Below, in pieces: positions 53,601 through 60,561 of a stretch of DNA of 64,000 bases (position 1 is its first letter; the number at the start of each line of letters is the position of its first letter). The notes beneath the pieces are model-generated. The model searched no databases. It was not told the origin of the DNA and saw nothing but the letters and a program-made list of their open reading frames with translations. Where the stretch lies: positions 1-64,000 of the forward strand of contig NZ_JAYGIN010000025.1 in assembly GCF_034931005.1 (NCBI RefSeq). The letters are read 5' to 3'. The position numbers were made by a program, and so were the translations under genes. The stretch comes from Arcicella sp034931005 (GTDB taxonomy: Bacteria > Bacteroidota > Bacteroidia > Cytophagales > Spirosomataceae).

Positions 53601-54421
53601 TTGACAAACTTCAGGATAAAGAGAAGGCAGCACAACTCCGTAAAATTGTGTATCCTTTTATGTTGAAGCGTACCAAAGAAGAAGTTGCCAAAGACTTACC
53701 AGATAAAACAGAAAGTATCATTTATTGCGAAATGGACACCAAACAACGCAAAGTTTATGATACATTCAGAGAACTTTATCGTCAGAAATTGGTGGACAAA
53801 ATGGCAACCGATGGAAAGGAAAAATCATCTTTCTTGATTTTAGAGGCACTTTTAAAACTTCGTCAAATTTGTGATAGCCCAGCCTTATTAAATGAACAGG
53901 GCGAATATGACCAAACTTCAGCAAAATTAGGCGAAATCATTCGTGAGATTGAAGAGAATGCAGGAAATCATAAAATATTGATTTTCAGCCAATTCCTAAA
54001 AATGTTGGATTTAATAAAAGGACATTTAGAAAAACATAAAATCAAATTTGAATATTTAGATGGAAAAACAACTGATCGTGCAGACCGTGTAAATCACTTC
54101 CAAGAAGACGATGAATGTCGTGTTTTCTTGATGAGTTTGAAGGCGGGTGGTGTCGGAATCAACCTTACAGAGGCGGATTACGTATATTTAGTTGACCCTT
54201 GGTGGAATCCAGCGGTTGAGCAACAAGCCATTGACAGAACGCACCGTATTGGACAAAAGAAGAAGGTATTTGCTTATCGTATGATTTGTAAGGATACCAT
54301 TGAGGAGAAAATTTTACTGCTTCAAGATAAAAAGCGAGACATCGCCAAAGATATTATTAGTACAGAGGACGGTTTCTTGAAAAAGTTATCTCAAAATGAT
54401 ATTATTGATTTGTTTTCTTAA
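50606..54421 (+). CDS. SNF2-family ATPase with two SWIM zinc fingers
   Basis: A 1271-residue protein. SWIM finger 1 has Cys76, Cys78, Cys86, His88 (CSCDYDWGGICKH); finger 2 has Cys191, Cys193, Cys202, His204 (CSCSQDLENQACIH). A long middle region (~210-810) is poorly defined. The SNF2 core follows, with motif I DDMGLGKTLQ at about 836, DESQAIKN, TGTPVENN and QQAIDRTHRIGQKKK. It probably uses ATP to move on DNA and the SWIM fingers to contact nucleic acid or protein. It is a longer paralogue of 38526-41465, which lacks the fingers. It has its own promoter. Confidence 0.94.
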   Translation: MSSIIIEKLKKYLKSNALPQSVSKGKTIFANGKVSVEKFSNVEKGEGIFKVKSDTGSKSYTVNVKNWNTPILSTNCSCDYDWGGICKHRVAALMVLENEIIKYTATNANIFAPKKKTYPTSQHIIRISSFDDWTLKNLVSLDDWKNRTNVKKVQILSALNGEATLDVNYKGEDFEVKFTQLKFNSELSTHCSCSQDLENQACIHKLAAFIAVRDAFGANNPFDRMRDYTIEKDKLLAEYGFTMEDDLKGKFDFKLQANGDLQLIKLDASIQKISQYQNWRAVNNSIFRKPETIFSIGASEGQREQRQLLYVIRCKGEEFVNDVAVDTYSYKAAGNGKMTYIRSLKDSDVESLPKMEDSDNQIINLSNSIKDDGLKNFGKKKELRLPFFYDYLNREEISANDAPIIEEYINKKLNKIFRFLSEKQVFTSSTSYVANQTDIEEAQISTEQILPFFTLREDEDFVILEGFTKLHGKKVKLASLTNPGSYWTRSFGKTIYKLANPEVANLLSYLPKNGLIKVRKSNFAGFFKDFVLPLAEKFTIDLQVSQSIENQSLNFKEAKIYLKEDESNLMLIPVYEYTKNDAEDVVENPVIIEFAHDYKTNKINYDSEKIMIQERNADAEKYFYDIIREQNIEFNSQEQYPFFFLPFNDVLKDGWLFKFFEAMKEQNITILGFKELKKFKYNPNKAVFNIKAGSGIDWFDMHIEVTFGDQMVGIKEIQKAVLKKQNYVELKDGTLGMLPEEWLKKYENILKFGRIKGDELQVSKLHFSLIDELSKDIDSFEIEQELFEKKSKLLNFKEMAEIPLPNNIEAKLRDYQVEGFKWLNFLDEFSWGGILADDMGLGKTLQMLTFLQEQQNRDSKAVNLVVLPTTLIFNWQAEAAKFCPDLKLYVHRGGTRQKANEHWREYDIILTTYGMVRSDIELFREFHFNYIILDESQAIKNPDSLISKAVKLLNSRNRLVMTGTPVENNTFDLYSQMEFINPGLLGSGEFFKTEFANPIDKLQDKEKAAQLRKIVYPFMLKRTKEEVAKDLPDKTESIIYCEMDTKQRKVYDTFRELYRQKLVDKMATDGKEKSSFLILEALLKLRQICDSPALLNEQGEYDQTSAKLGEIIREIEENAGNHKILIFSQFLKMLDLIKGHLEKHKIKFEYLDGKTTDRADRVNHFQEDDECRVFLMSLKAGGVGINLTEADYVYLVDPWWNPAVEQQAIDRTHRIGQKKKVFAYRMICKDTIEEKILLLQDKKRDIAKDIISTEDGFLKKLSQNDIIDLFS

Positions 54422-54474
54422 TGTACTGAGTAGGCGTTGGGATTTAGTGTTGGAACTTGAGACTTACCGCACAT

Positions 54475-54512
54475 TCAAGCCCTGCCAGTTTGTCAAATGG
54501 CACAGGGTTTGA
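54475..54512. repeat. Short imperfect inverted repeat, ccctgcca type
   Basis: tcaagccctg and cagggtttga pair (one G-T), with inner gccagtttg against caaatggc. No T-run follows. It lies just past the SWIM-SNF2 gene. Confidence 0.5.
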
Positions 54513-54710
54513 CCATTTAATAAATCACTTTTGTGATTGGGAATTTTAACATTAATTTTATATGTTATGTCATAGTGGCAGAAATTTCAGTTTAAATATT
54601 GAGAATCATAAATAAAGCTTTTTGCAAAAAAATTATAAAATCAAAACCACTAAAAATAGCCATACCTCAAACGCTATTCACCAACCAATTTTAATTACTT
54701 TCAGAACAAT

Positions 54711-57194
54711 ATGAGTTACGATAAAAATTTTTTGAATAATCTTAGACTTGCCGAAATAACTGATTTTGATAACATTGAGCTAATCCCGCTCGGAGGAGAA
54801 GAAATTGATGATGAAAAATTAGGGGTACTTTCAGATGAATTACCCATTTTGCCTGTTCGCAATATTGCCTTATTTCCAGGCATGGTCATTCCTGTGACCG
54901 TTGGAAGACAAAAATCGGTTCGTTTGGTTAAAAAAGCATATAAAGGAAATCGTACTTTGGGAGTAATTGCACAGGCAAATCCTAATAAAGAAGAACCAAC
55001 AGGAGAAGATTTATATAAAATCGGAACGGTAGCACATATCTTAAAAATGATTGTTTTACCTGGTGGAAATACTACGATTATTGTGCAAGGACGCAAGCGT
55101 TTTGAGGTACAAGAATACGCCAAAACAGAGCCAAATCTCATTGCAAAAGTTGCCTATATTGAAGATAATCTTCCTGCAAAATTGAATAAAGAAAATAAAG
55201 CTTTAATTCAATCTTTGCGTGAAATGGCTTCTCGAATTTTATTCTTGAATCCAGAAATACCTCGTGAAGCTCAAATTGCTCTCGATAATATCGAATCGCC
55301 CAACTTTCTAATTCATTTTCTTTCTGCCAATGTAAACGCAGAAGTTTCTGAAAAACAGCAATTATTAGAAATTCCGAATGGACTCGACCAAGCTCGTCGT
55401 TTATTAGAATTGATGATGAATGACATTGATTTATTAGAAATTAAACGAGAAATTCAGAGCAAAGCAAGCAGCGACATTGACCAACAACAACGTGATTATT
55501 ACCTTCGTCAGCAAATAAAAGTTTTGCAAGAGGAATTAGGCGTTGAAAATCCAGAAGCTGAACTTGATAAAGTTCGAGCAAAGGGAGCTAATAAAAAATG
55601 GAATAAAGAAGTTGGCGACCATTTTCAGAAAGAATTGAATAAATTACAACGTACCAACTCAATGTCGGCAGAATATCCAATGTTGATGAATTACGTTGAA
55701 TTATTGACAGATTTGCCTTGGAACGAAATCACGAAGGATAATTTCGACCTCAAAAAAGCTCAAAAGGTTCTTGATTCTGACCATTCTGGACTTGAAAAAG
55801 TCAAAGAAAGAATCATTGAATATTTAGCAGTTCTGAAAATTAAGGGCAATATGAAAGCCCCAATTTTATGTCTTTATGGCCCTCCAGGAGTTGGAAAAAC
55901 GTCTCTCGGAAAATCAATTGCCAAAGCATTAGGTAGAAAATACGTAAGAATGGCATTGGGTGGTTTACACGATGAATCTGAAATCAGAGGACACCGCAAA
56001 ACTTACATTGGTGCAATGCCAGGAAAAGTTATTCAGAACATTAAAAAAGCAGGTTCAGCCAATCCAGTTTTTATCTTAGACGAAATTGATAAAGTTGGAG
56101 CAGACCACCGTGGCGACCCATCGTCAGCACTTTTGGAAGTCCTTGACCCTGAGCAAAATAGTGCATTTATGGATAATTATTTAGAGGTTGAATACGACCT
56201 TTCTAAAATTTTGTTCATCGCCACTGCCAATTCATTAGACAGTATTCATCCTGCCCTCCGTGACCGTATGGAAATCATTGACATCAGTGGTTATACGATG
56301 GAAGAAAAGGTGCAGATTGCCAAAAAACACCTTGTTCCAAAGCAAAAACAAGAACATGGTTTAGACAATAAATCTTTGACCATTACCGATGCAGCTTTGC
56401 AAAAATTGGTAGAAGGTTATACCAGAGAATCAGGCGTGCGTAAATTGGAGCAACAAGTAGGAAAATTGATTCGGAAAATCACCAAATCAATTGCGATGGA
56501 AGAGGAATATCCGAAAACAGTTAGACCCGAAGAAGTTGTTAAATTATTAGGTCAAGAAATGTATGACCAAGATTTATACGAAACCAGCGATACCGCAGGC
56601 GTAGTAACAGGCTTGGCTTGGACACCCGTTGGAGGCGATATTTTATTTATCGAATCAATTCTAAATCGTGGAAAAGGTGGCGTAACGCTTTCTGGACAGT
56701 TAGGTGATGTAATGAAAGAATCGGCAATGGCGGCACTTTCATACTTACGGGCTCATGCTGATGATTATGAAATTGATTACAGAATTTTTGATAATTATAA
56801 TCTTCATATTCACGTACCCGCAGGAGCAGTGCCAAAAGATGGGCCATCGGCAGGTATTACCATGACAACCTCAATTGCATCGGCATTAACCCAACGTAAA
56901 ATAAGACCACACTTAGCAATGACAGGCGAAGTTACGCTACGTGGAAAAGTTTTACCTGTTGGCGGTATCAAAGAGAAGATTTTAGCTGCCAAACGTGCTG
57001 GTATTAAAGAAGTTATCCTTTGTTATAAAAACAGAAAAGACATTGAGGAAATTACGCCTTCGTATATTGCAGACGTTAAATTTCATTATGTAGATTATGT
57101 AGATGAAGTGTTAGAAATCGCTTTGCTGAAAGAAAAGGTATCGAAACCCATTCATTTTATTTTTCCAGAAGAAAAGAAGGAATTAGCATTATAA
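54711..57194 (+). CDS. lon: ATP-dependent protease La
   Basis: An 827-residue AAA+ serine protease that degrades misfolded and regulatory proteins in the cytoplasm. The N-terminal substrate domain is ~45-250 (LPVRNIALFPGMVIPV), the AAA+ module ~350-590 with Walker A GPPGVGKTSLGKS and Walker B FILDEIDK. The protease domain has the catalytic Ser713 in KDGPSAGI and Lys754 in GGIKEK. The N-terminus carries ~40 residues before the Lon domain. A TGTCAtagTGGCA element lies 130 bp upstream. The gene ends with its own terminator. No clpX or tig gene is adjacent. Confidence 0.97.
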   Translation: MSYDKNFLNNLRLAEITDFDNIELIPLGGEEIDDEKLGVLSDELPILPVRNIALFPGMVIPVTVGRQKSVRLVKKAYKGNRTLGVIAQANPNKEEPTGEDLYKIGTVAHILKMIVLPGGNTTIIVQGRKRFEVQEYAKTEPNLIAKVAYIEDNLPAKLNKENKALIQSLREMASRILFLNPEIPREAQIALDNIESPNFLIHFLSANVNAEVSEKQQLLEIPNGLDQARRLLELMMNDIDLLEIKREIQSKASSDIDQQQRDYYLRQQIKVLQEELGVENPEAELDKVRAKGANKKWNKEVGDHFQKELNKLQRTNSMSAEYPMLMNYVELLTDLPWNEITKDNFDLKKAQKVLDSDHSGLEKVKERIIEYLAVLKIKGNMKAPILCLYGPPGVGKTSLGKSIAKALGRKYVRMALGGLHDESEIRGHRKTYIGAMPGKVIQNIKKAGSANPVFILDEIDKVGADHRGDPSSALLEVLDPEQNSAFMDNYLEVEYDLSKILFIATANSLDSIHPALRDRMEIIDISGYTMEEKVQIAKKHLVPKQKQEHGLDNKSLTITDAALQKLVEGYTRESGVRKLEQQVGKLIRKITKSIAMEEEYPKTVRPEEVVKLLGQEMYDQDLYETSDTAGVVTGLAWTPVGGDILFIESILNRGKGGVTLSGQLGDVMKESAMAALSYLRAHADDYEIDYRIFDNYNLHIHVPAGAVPKDGPSAGITMTTSIASALTQRKIRPHLAMTGEVTLRGKVLPVGGIKEKILAAKRAGIKEVILCYKNRKDIEEITPSYIADVKFHYVDYVDEVLEIALLKEKVSKPIHFIFPEEKKELAL

Positions 57195-57200
57195 GAATCG

Positions 57201-57230
57201 AAAAGCCCAGACTACGTTTGGGCTTTTTTT
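57201..57230 (+). terminator. Rho-independent terminator of lon
   Basis: aaaagccca pairs with tgggctttt, followed by a long T-run. Confidence 0.85.
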
Positions 57231-57264
57231 ATTTTTATAGAATAGCAACTATTTTTGCACAAAA

Positions 57265-57299
57265 TTATACATTTTGTATAATTAAATATTATATCTTTG
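57265..57299 (+). promoter_or_regulatory. Promoter and candidate operator of the GNAT/Xre pair
   Basis: A palindrome TTATACATTTTGTATAA (57265-57281, 7-bp arms) lies 10 bp upstream of the exact TATCTTTG element (57292-57299). A regulator bound there would block the promoter; the Xre protein encoded by the second gene is the natural candidate. Confidence 0.55.
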
Positions 57300-57321
57300 T
57301 ATGCTTAGTTGACACATATAA

Positions 57322-57834
57322 ATGAAAATAAAAATACTAAATGTAAATGATAATATTTTTGTTGATGCAGAGATTATAGATACTGCACAAAACAAAATAG
57401 TTCTTCCTTCAATAACCGAAGCGTGGAGGTTTAATTTTAAAAAACACTCAAAAACAAAGGGGTTTAAAACATTTGTCCTAATCTGTGAAGAAACATCCAA
57501 TATTATAGAAGGCTGTCTAATATTCAAGATGAAGGATAAGATTGAACCTTATATGGCATTTATAGAAGTAGCACCCCATAATAAAAGTGAAAATCGAAAA
57601 TATGATAAAGTTGCAGGCTGTTTAATTGCCTTTGCTTGTAGATTAAGCTTTATTCATGGCGAAGGCGACTATAAAGGTTGGTTAGCATTTGATGTGTTAG
57701 AAGAATACAAAGAGAATGAAATAAAACTAATGTCTCTTTATTCTAAGAAATATAATGCACTAAAGTTTGGCAAAACAACAATGGTTATTCCTCCAGAAGG
57801 AGGCGAAAAATTAATTAATGAATTTTTAAAATAA
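57322..57834 (+). CDS. GNAT-fold-like protein, candidate toxin
   Basis: A 170-residue protein without signal or membrane segment. The central block VAGCLIAFACRLSF with the following GDYKGWLAFDVLEE and LYSKKYNAL resembles the acetyl-CoA-binding strand-helix of GNAT acetyltransferases, and the tail TTMVIPPEGGEKLINEFLK is like GNAT proteins found beside small DNA-binding partners. The match is by eye and not certain. It is followed after 5 bp by an Xre-type regulator, and the pair has its own promoter with a palindrome and its own terminator. GNAT toxins known from type II modules acetylate aminoacyl-tRNA; that activity is an inference here. Its codons are more AT-rich than its neighbours'. Confidence 0.65.
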   Translation: MKIKILNVNDNIFVDAEIIDTAQNKIVLPSITEAWRFNFKKHSKTKGFKTFVLICEETSNIIEGCLIFKMKDKIEPYMAFIEVAPHNKSENRKYDKVAGCLIAFACRLSFIHGEGDYKGWLAFDVLEEYKENEIKLMSLYSKKYNALKFGKTTMVIPPEGGEKLINEFLK

Positions 57835-57839
57835 TTATC

Positions 57840-58307
57840 ATGAAAGGTCAAGTAATTCAAGTTAATGATATTTGGAATGATGACAAACAAGATGAATTAA
57901 AACAATTTATCTTGCTCCATTCTGAAAAGCAATCCAAAGAAAGAAAACTAACAAATCAATTACTTTCAATTCAATATAAAATTGAAGATTATATTAGAAA
58001 TGACAATGAAAATGAGGAAATTTTAAAGGTACTGGATTTTGTCAAAATGTATTTAAAAACACTTGACATAACTCAAAAAAAATTAGCCGATTTATTTGAA
58101 ATGAAAGATAGCAATCTACATAAATACCTTGTTGGAGAAAGGAAACTAAATCCAAAATTAGTTTTGAAATTGAGCCATTTTTCTCACACAAAGCCAGAAT
58201 ATTGGATTGGAATTCAAGTGAAAAATGAGTTAATCGAATTAAAGAAGGAAAATAAGAATACAGGATATTACGAAAAGTATGATTATAGAAATTTAATTAG
58301 TGTATAA
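57840..58307 (+). CDS. Xre-type helix-turn-helix protein, candidate antitoxin
   Basis: A 155-residue protein. Residues ~1-70 are charged and helical with a possible coiled region. The HTH is at about 78-125 (DITQKKLADLFEMKDSNLHKYLVGERKLNPKLVLKLS), with the Q-x3-A-x3 and K-Y-L-x-G-x-R-x-L pattern of Xre/Cro domains. The C-terminal ~30 residues (ELIELKKENKNTGYYEKYDY) form a basic tail. It follows the GNAT-like gene by 5 bp, so the two are translationally linked. An antitoxin that also represses the operon through the upstream palindrome is the working idea. Confidence 0.7.
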   Translation: MKGQVIQVNDIWNDDKQDELKQFILLHSEKQSKERKLTNQLLSIQYKIEDYIRNDNENEEILKVLDFVKMYLKTLDITQKKLADLFEMKDSNLHKYLVGERKLNPKLVLKLSHFSHTKPEYWIGIQVKNELIELKKENKNTGYYEKYDYRNLISV

Positions 58308-58315
58308 CGCTGTAT

Positions 58316-58358
58316 AACCTTTGTAGAATAATTAATTTTATTACTACAAAGGTTTTTT
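58316..58358 (+). terminator. Rho-independent terminator of the GNAT/Xre pair
   Basis: aacctttgtagaataa pairs with ttattactacaaaggtt (one bulge), then seven T. It begins 9 bp past the Xre stop. Confidence 0.9.
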
Positions 58359-58452
58359 TACGACCTTCAATCTCTACCAAACCACGCAGAAAAAGACAAG
58401 TCCTTGAGTGTATCTTGATAACTTACCAATTCATCTCAAAACACGCTCAACA

Positions 58453-58908
58453 ATGAAAAAAATCTTCTCAATTATTGTCATTTCATCCCTTATTATTTCT
58501 TGTAAAACTGAATCAAAGCAAAATGCTTCATCATCAATTCTTGGCACTTGGGCGTTAGTATCGGGTACTATTATCGAAAAAGGAGACACGACTTTTACCG
58601 ATTATACAAAAGATAAAAACGCCATCAAAATTATTAATGATACCCATTTTTCTTTCTTAAATCATGATTTGAATAAAGGTAAAGATTCAACTGCTTCGTT
58701 TGGTGCGGGTGGTGGCAAATATACTTTAGTAGGCGATAAATACACGGAATTTTTAGAATATTGTAACGCCAGAGAATGGGAAAACAACAAATTTGAATTT
58801 ACGGTAACGGTTAAAAATGACACCTTAATTCAAACAGGCGTAGAAAAAATTGATAGTATTGGCGTAAATAGATTAAATATTGAAAAATATGTGAAGGTGA
58901 AAATGTAA
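58453..58908 (+). CDS. Lipocalin-like lipoprotein
   Basis: A 151-residue lipoprotein: MKKIFSIIVISSLIISC with the acylated Cys at 17. The mature part starts SILGTWALVSGTIIEKGDTT, the G-x-W motif of lipocalin/calycin-type barrels, followed by alternating strands (THFSFLNHD, GGGKYTLVGDKYTEFL, KFEFTVTVKNDTLIQTG). A small ligand-binding or structural barrel at the cell envelope is inferred. The frame is open from a GTG at 58408, but the ATG at 58453 starts the signal peptide. It lies 5 bp from the convergent 2OG oxygenase gene, the only convergent junction here without an inverted repeat. Confidence 0.78.
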   Translation: MKKIFSIIVISSLIISCKTESKQNASSSILGTWALVSGTIIEKGDTTFTDYTKDKNAIKIINDTHFSFLNHDLNKGKDSTASFGAGGGKYTLVGDKYTEFLEYCNAREWENNKFEFTVTVKNDTLIQTGVEKIDSIGVNRLNIEKYVKVKM

Positions 58909-58913
58909 AGCAA

Positions 58914-59531
58914 TTATTTTCTATTCAACAGCCAGCCTGTTACGCTAAATCTTTCGGCAAAGGCTTCTGTAACTTCATGGTCTAATTTTTCGCTTTCAAA
59001 ACACACTAAACGTCCTGCCAATGGTGAAATGGTAATTGCTTTTTCAACATTATTTTCCTGCGTATAAATAATGAGGTTTCCGCCATTTTCGGGAATCCAA
59101 TTGGTGTTCAAATAGTAGATAACTGACAAAATACGCCCTTTTTGAGCTTGAAAAGTATCTCGGTGACGACGGTAAAATTTACCTACATCATACTTGGCAA
59201 AATGAATTTCGGTATCGACAATTCCTAAATAACAAGTTTGGTTTAGGTATTTTACAAAAGCCAGATTTTTATCTAAAAGTACACGTTCTGCTGAGTTTGT
59301 AGAATCGGTTTCGAGCCATAAAATTTCATCGCCTCTAATTAATGAGGCTTTCTGTACTTCGCTTTGTTTTCCGATTCCAGCCTCCTTAAACTTTCCTTCT
59401 TCATAACGTTTCGAGAAGGTTTCTAAAAGGTTGTCAACCTCATTTTTAGCTAAAAAATCATCACAAATAGCATATCCATTGGCTAAAATACCATCAATTA
59501 ATTGCTCAAATTGCTGCTCATCACTGGTCAT
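58914..59531 (-). CDS. 2-oxoglutarate/Fe(II)-dependent oxygenase (prolyl-hydroxylase type)
   Basis: A 205-residue double-stranded beta-helix oxygenase. The iron triad is His123, Asp125 (HRD) and His185 (KLDHEV), with Arg194 in RFSVTGW as the 2-oxoglutarate ligand. This is the HxD...H...R layout of the prolyl-4-hydroxylase/SM-20 group. It would hydroxylate a protein or small-molecule target using O2. The frame opens at a GTG (59537), but the ATG at 59531 is preferred. A hairpin that serves as terminator for the upstream gene ends 8 bp before this ATG, so it may also influence translation. Confidence 0.88.
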   Translation of the reverse strand: MTSDEQQFEQLIDGILANGYAICDDFLAKNEVDNLLETFSKRYEEGKFKEAGIGKQSEVQKASLIRGDEILWLETDSTNSAERVLLDKNLAFVKYLNQTCYLGIVDTEIHFAKYDVGKFYRRHRDTFQAQKGRILSVIYYLNTNWIPENGGNLIIYTQENNVEKAITISPLAGRLVCFESEKLDHEVTEAFAERFSVTGWLLNRK

Positions 59532-59539
59532 TCCCACAA

Positions 59540-59578
59540 AAAAACCCTTGTAAGTCTTGCCGACTTACAAGGGTTTTT
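59540..59578 (-). terminator. Rho-independent terminator in front of the 2OG oxygenase gene
   Basis: A perfect 17-bp stem (aaaaacccttgtaagtc with its complement), loop ttgcc, with a T-run on the minus strand. It ends the transcript of the gene at 59619-60497 and lies directly before the next start codon. Confidence 0.85.
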
Positions 59579-59618
59579 GGGGTTTGTATAAAGGTATCAA
59601 ATATTCATCAAAAAATTG

Positions 59619-60497
59619 CTATTGTCTGTTCAGTTTTAAATGATAACCAACGGTCGGAATTAAGTATAATCCTAATGTTCCAGTATTTGTCGGAATGACT
59701 ATATTCAAATCAAAAGCATGAAACAAACGGTCAAAACGTAAACCTCCCGAAAGAATAACTCCATCATTAATACTTACCCCATTACCAACAGCAAATATGT
59801 TTTCGGTAAAAAAGGTAAGCGTTGGCGAAGCCTTTTTCATATAGCTGACCGACATTCCAAAACTTCCAGAACGACTTTCGGTAAAAAAAATAGGGCTAAC
59901 ATTTAAAAAATTATCTTTTTTCCCAAAGCTGAACGAAGGAATTAAAACCGTTGTATTCCCAATACGTCTTCCTCCGATGAGATTTCCTGTCAAAGAAAAA
60001 TTGAAATTTTCTTTTGCAATCAGTGTTGCTTTTGCTTTCAAATTATAGCCTTCTGCGGGTAAAATAGTTATAAATCCAAACCCTAAACTAAATCTATTGC
60101 CCAAAGCCGCCGCAAATTCACTGTAATAAAGCATATAATTATGAAACTCTATCGCTCCTTTTTCCATGGCAAACCCAGACGGTGTAATTACAAAACGATT
60201 GACAAACTTATTTTCGTAATAAGGCTTTTCGCCAATAGATTGATTATTATTCATTAGGTTCATACTAACAATCTGATTGGCATTTACCGTAACCGTACCC
60301 ATATTTTCGGTTTGGATTTTACTTTGTTGGGTATTTTGTTCAACAATTCTACCTCGCAGTACAGTCCCATCTTTTAGGCGAATAATGAAAAGGTTAGATA
60401 CCGTTTTAGTGGTGTCTTTCTTGAAATAATCCTGGGCAATAGTAAGTTGCGTTACTCCCAATAATAGGCAAATGAACAATATGAGCTTTTTCTTCAT
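59619..60497 (-). CDS. Exported protein with an SH3/Sm-like N-domain and barrel-like C-domain
   Basis: A 292-residue protein with a signal peptide (MKKKLILFICLLLGVTQLTIAQ). Residues ~35-85 form a small beta domain (IRLKDGTVLRGRIVEQNTQQSKIQTENMGTVTV), a motif found in several Bacteroidota exported proteins and resembling an Sm-like fold. The rest alternates hydrophobic and polar residues (NRFVITPSGFAMEKG, GNRFSLGFGFITILP) in the way of an outer-membrane barrel, without a terminal Phe. The function is unknown. Monocistronic, with a terminator. Confidence 0.75.
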   Translation of the reverse strand: MKKKLILFICLLLGVTQLTIAQDYFKKDTTKTVSNLFIIRLKDGTVLRGRIVEQNTQQSKIQTENMGTVTVNANQIVSMNLMNNNQSIGEKPYYENKFVNRFVITPSGFAMEKGAIEFHNYMLYYSEFAAALGNRFSLGFGFITILPAEGYNLKAKATLIAKENFNFSLTGNLIGGRRIGNTTVLIPSFSFGKKDNFLNVSPIFFTESRSGSFGMSVSYMKKASPTLTFFTENIFAVGNGVSINDGVILSGGLRFDRLFHAFDLNIVIPTNTGTLGLYLIPTVGYHLKLNRQ

Positions 60498-60561
60498 AGT
60501 TATAAATTATTTTATTTGTATAGTATAGACAATTTGATATGTTAATTCCCCTAAACGCAAA

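Noticed and set aside
54568..54582. Possible sigma-54 promoter TGGCAGAAATTTCAG before lon
   Set aside because: The GG is present but the dinucleotide 10 bp downstream is AG, not GC, so the -12 element fails.
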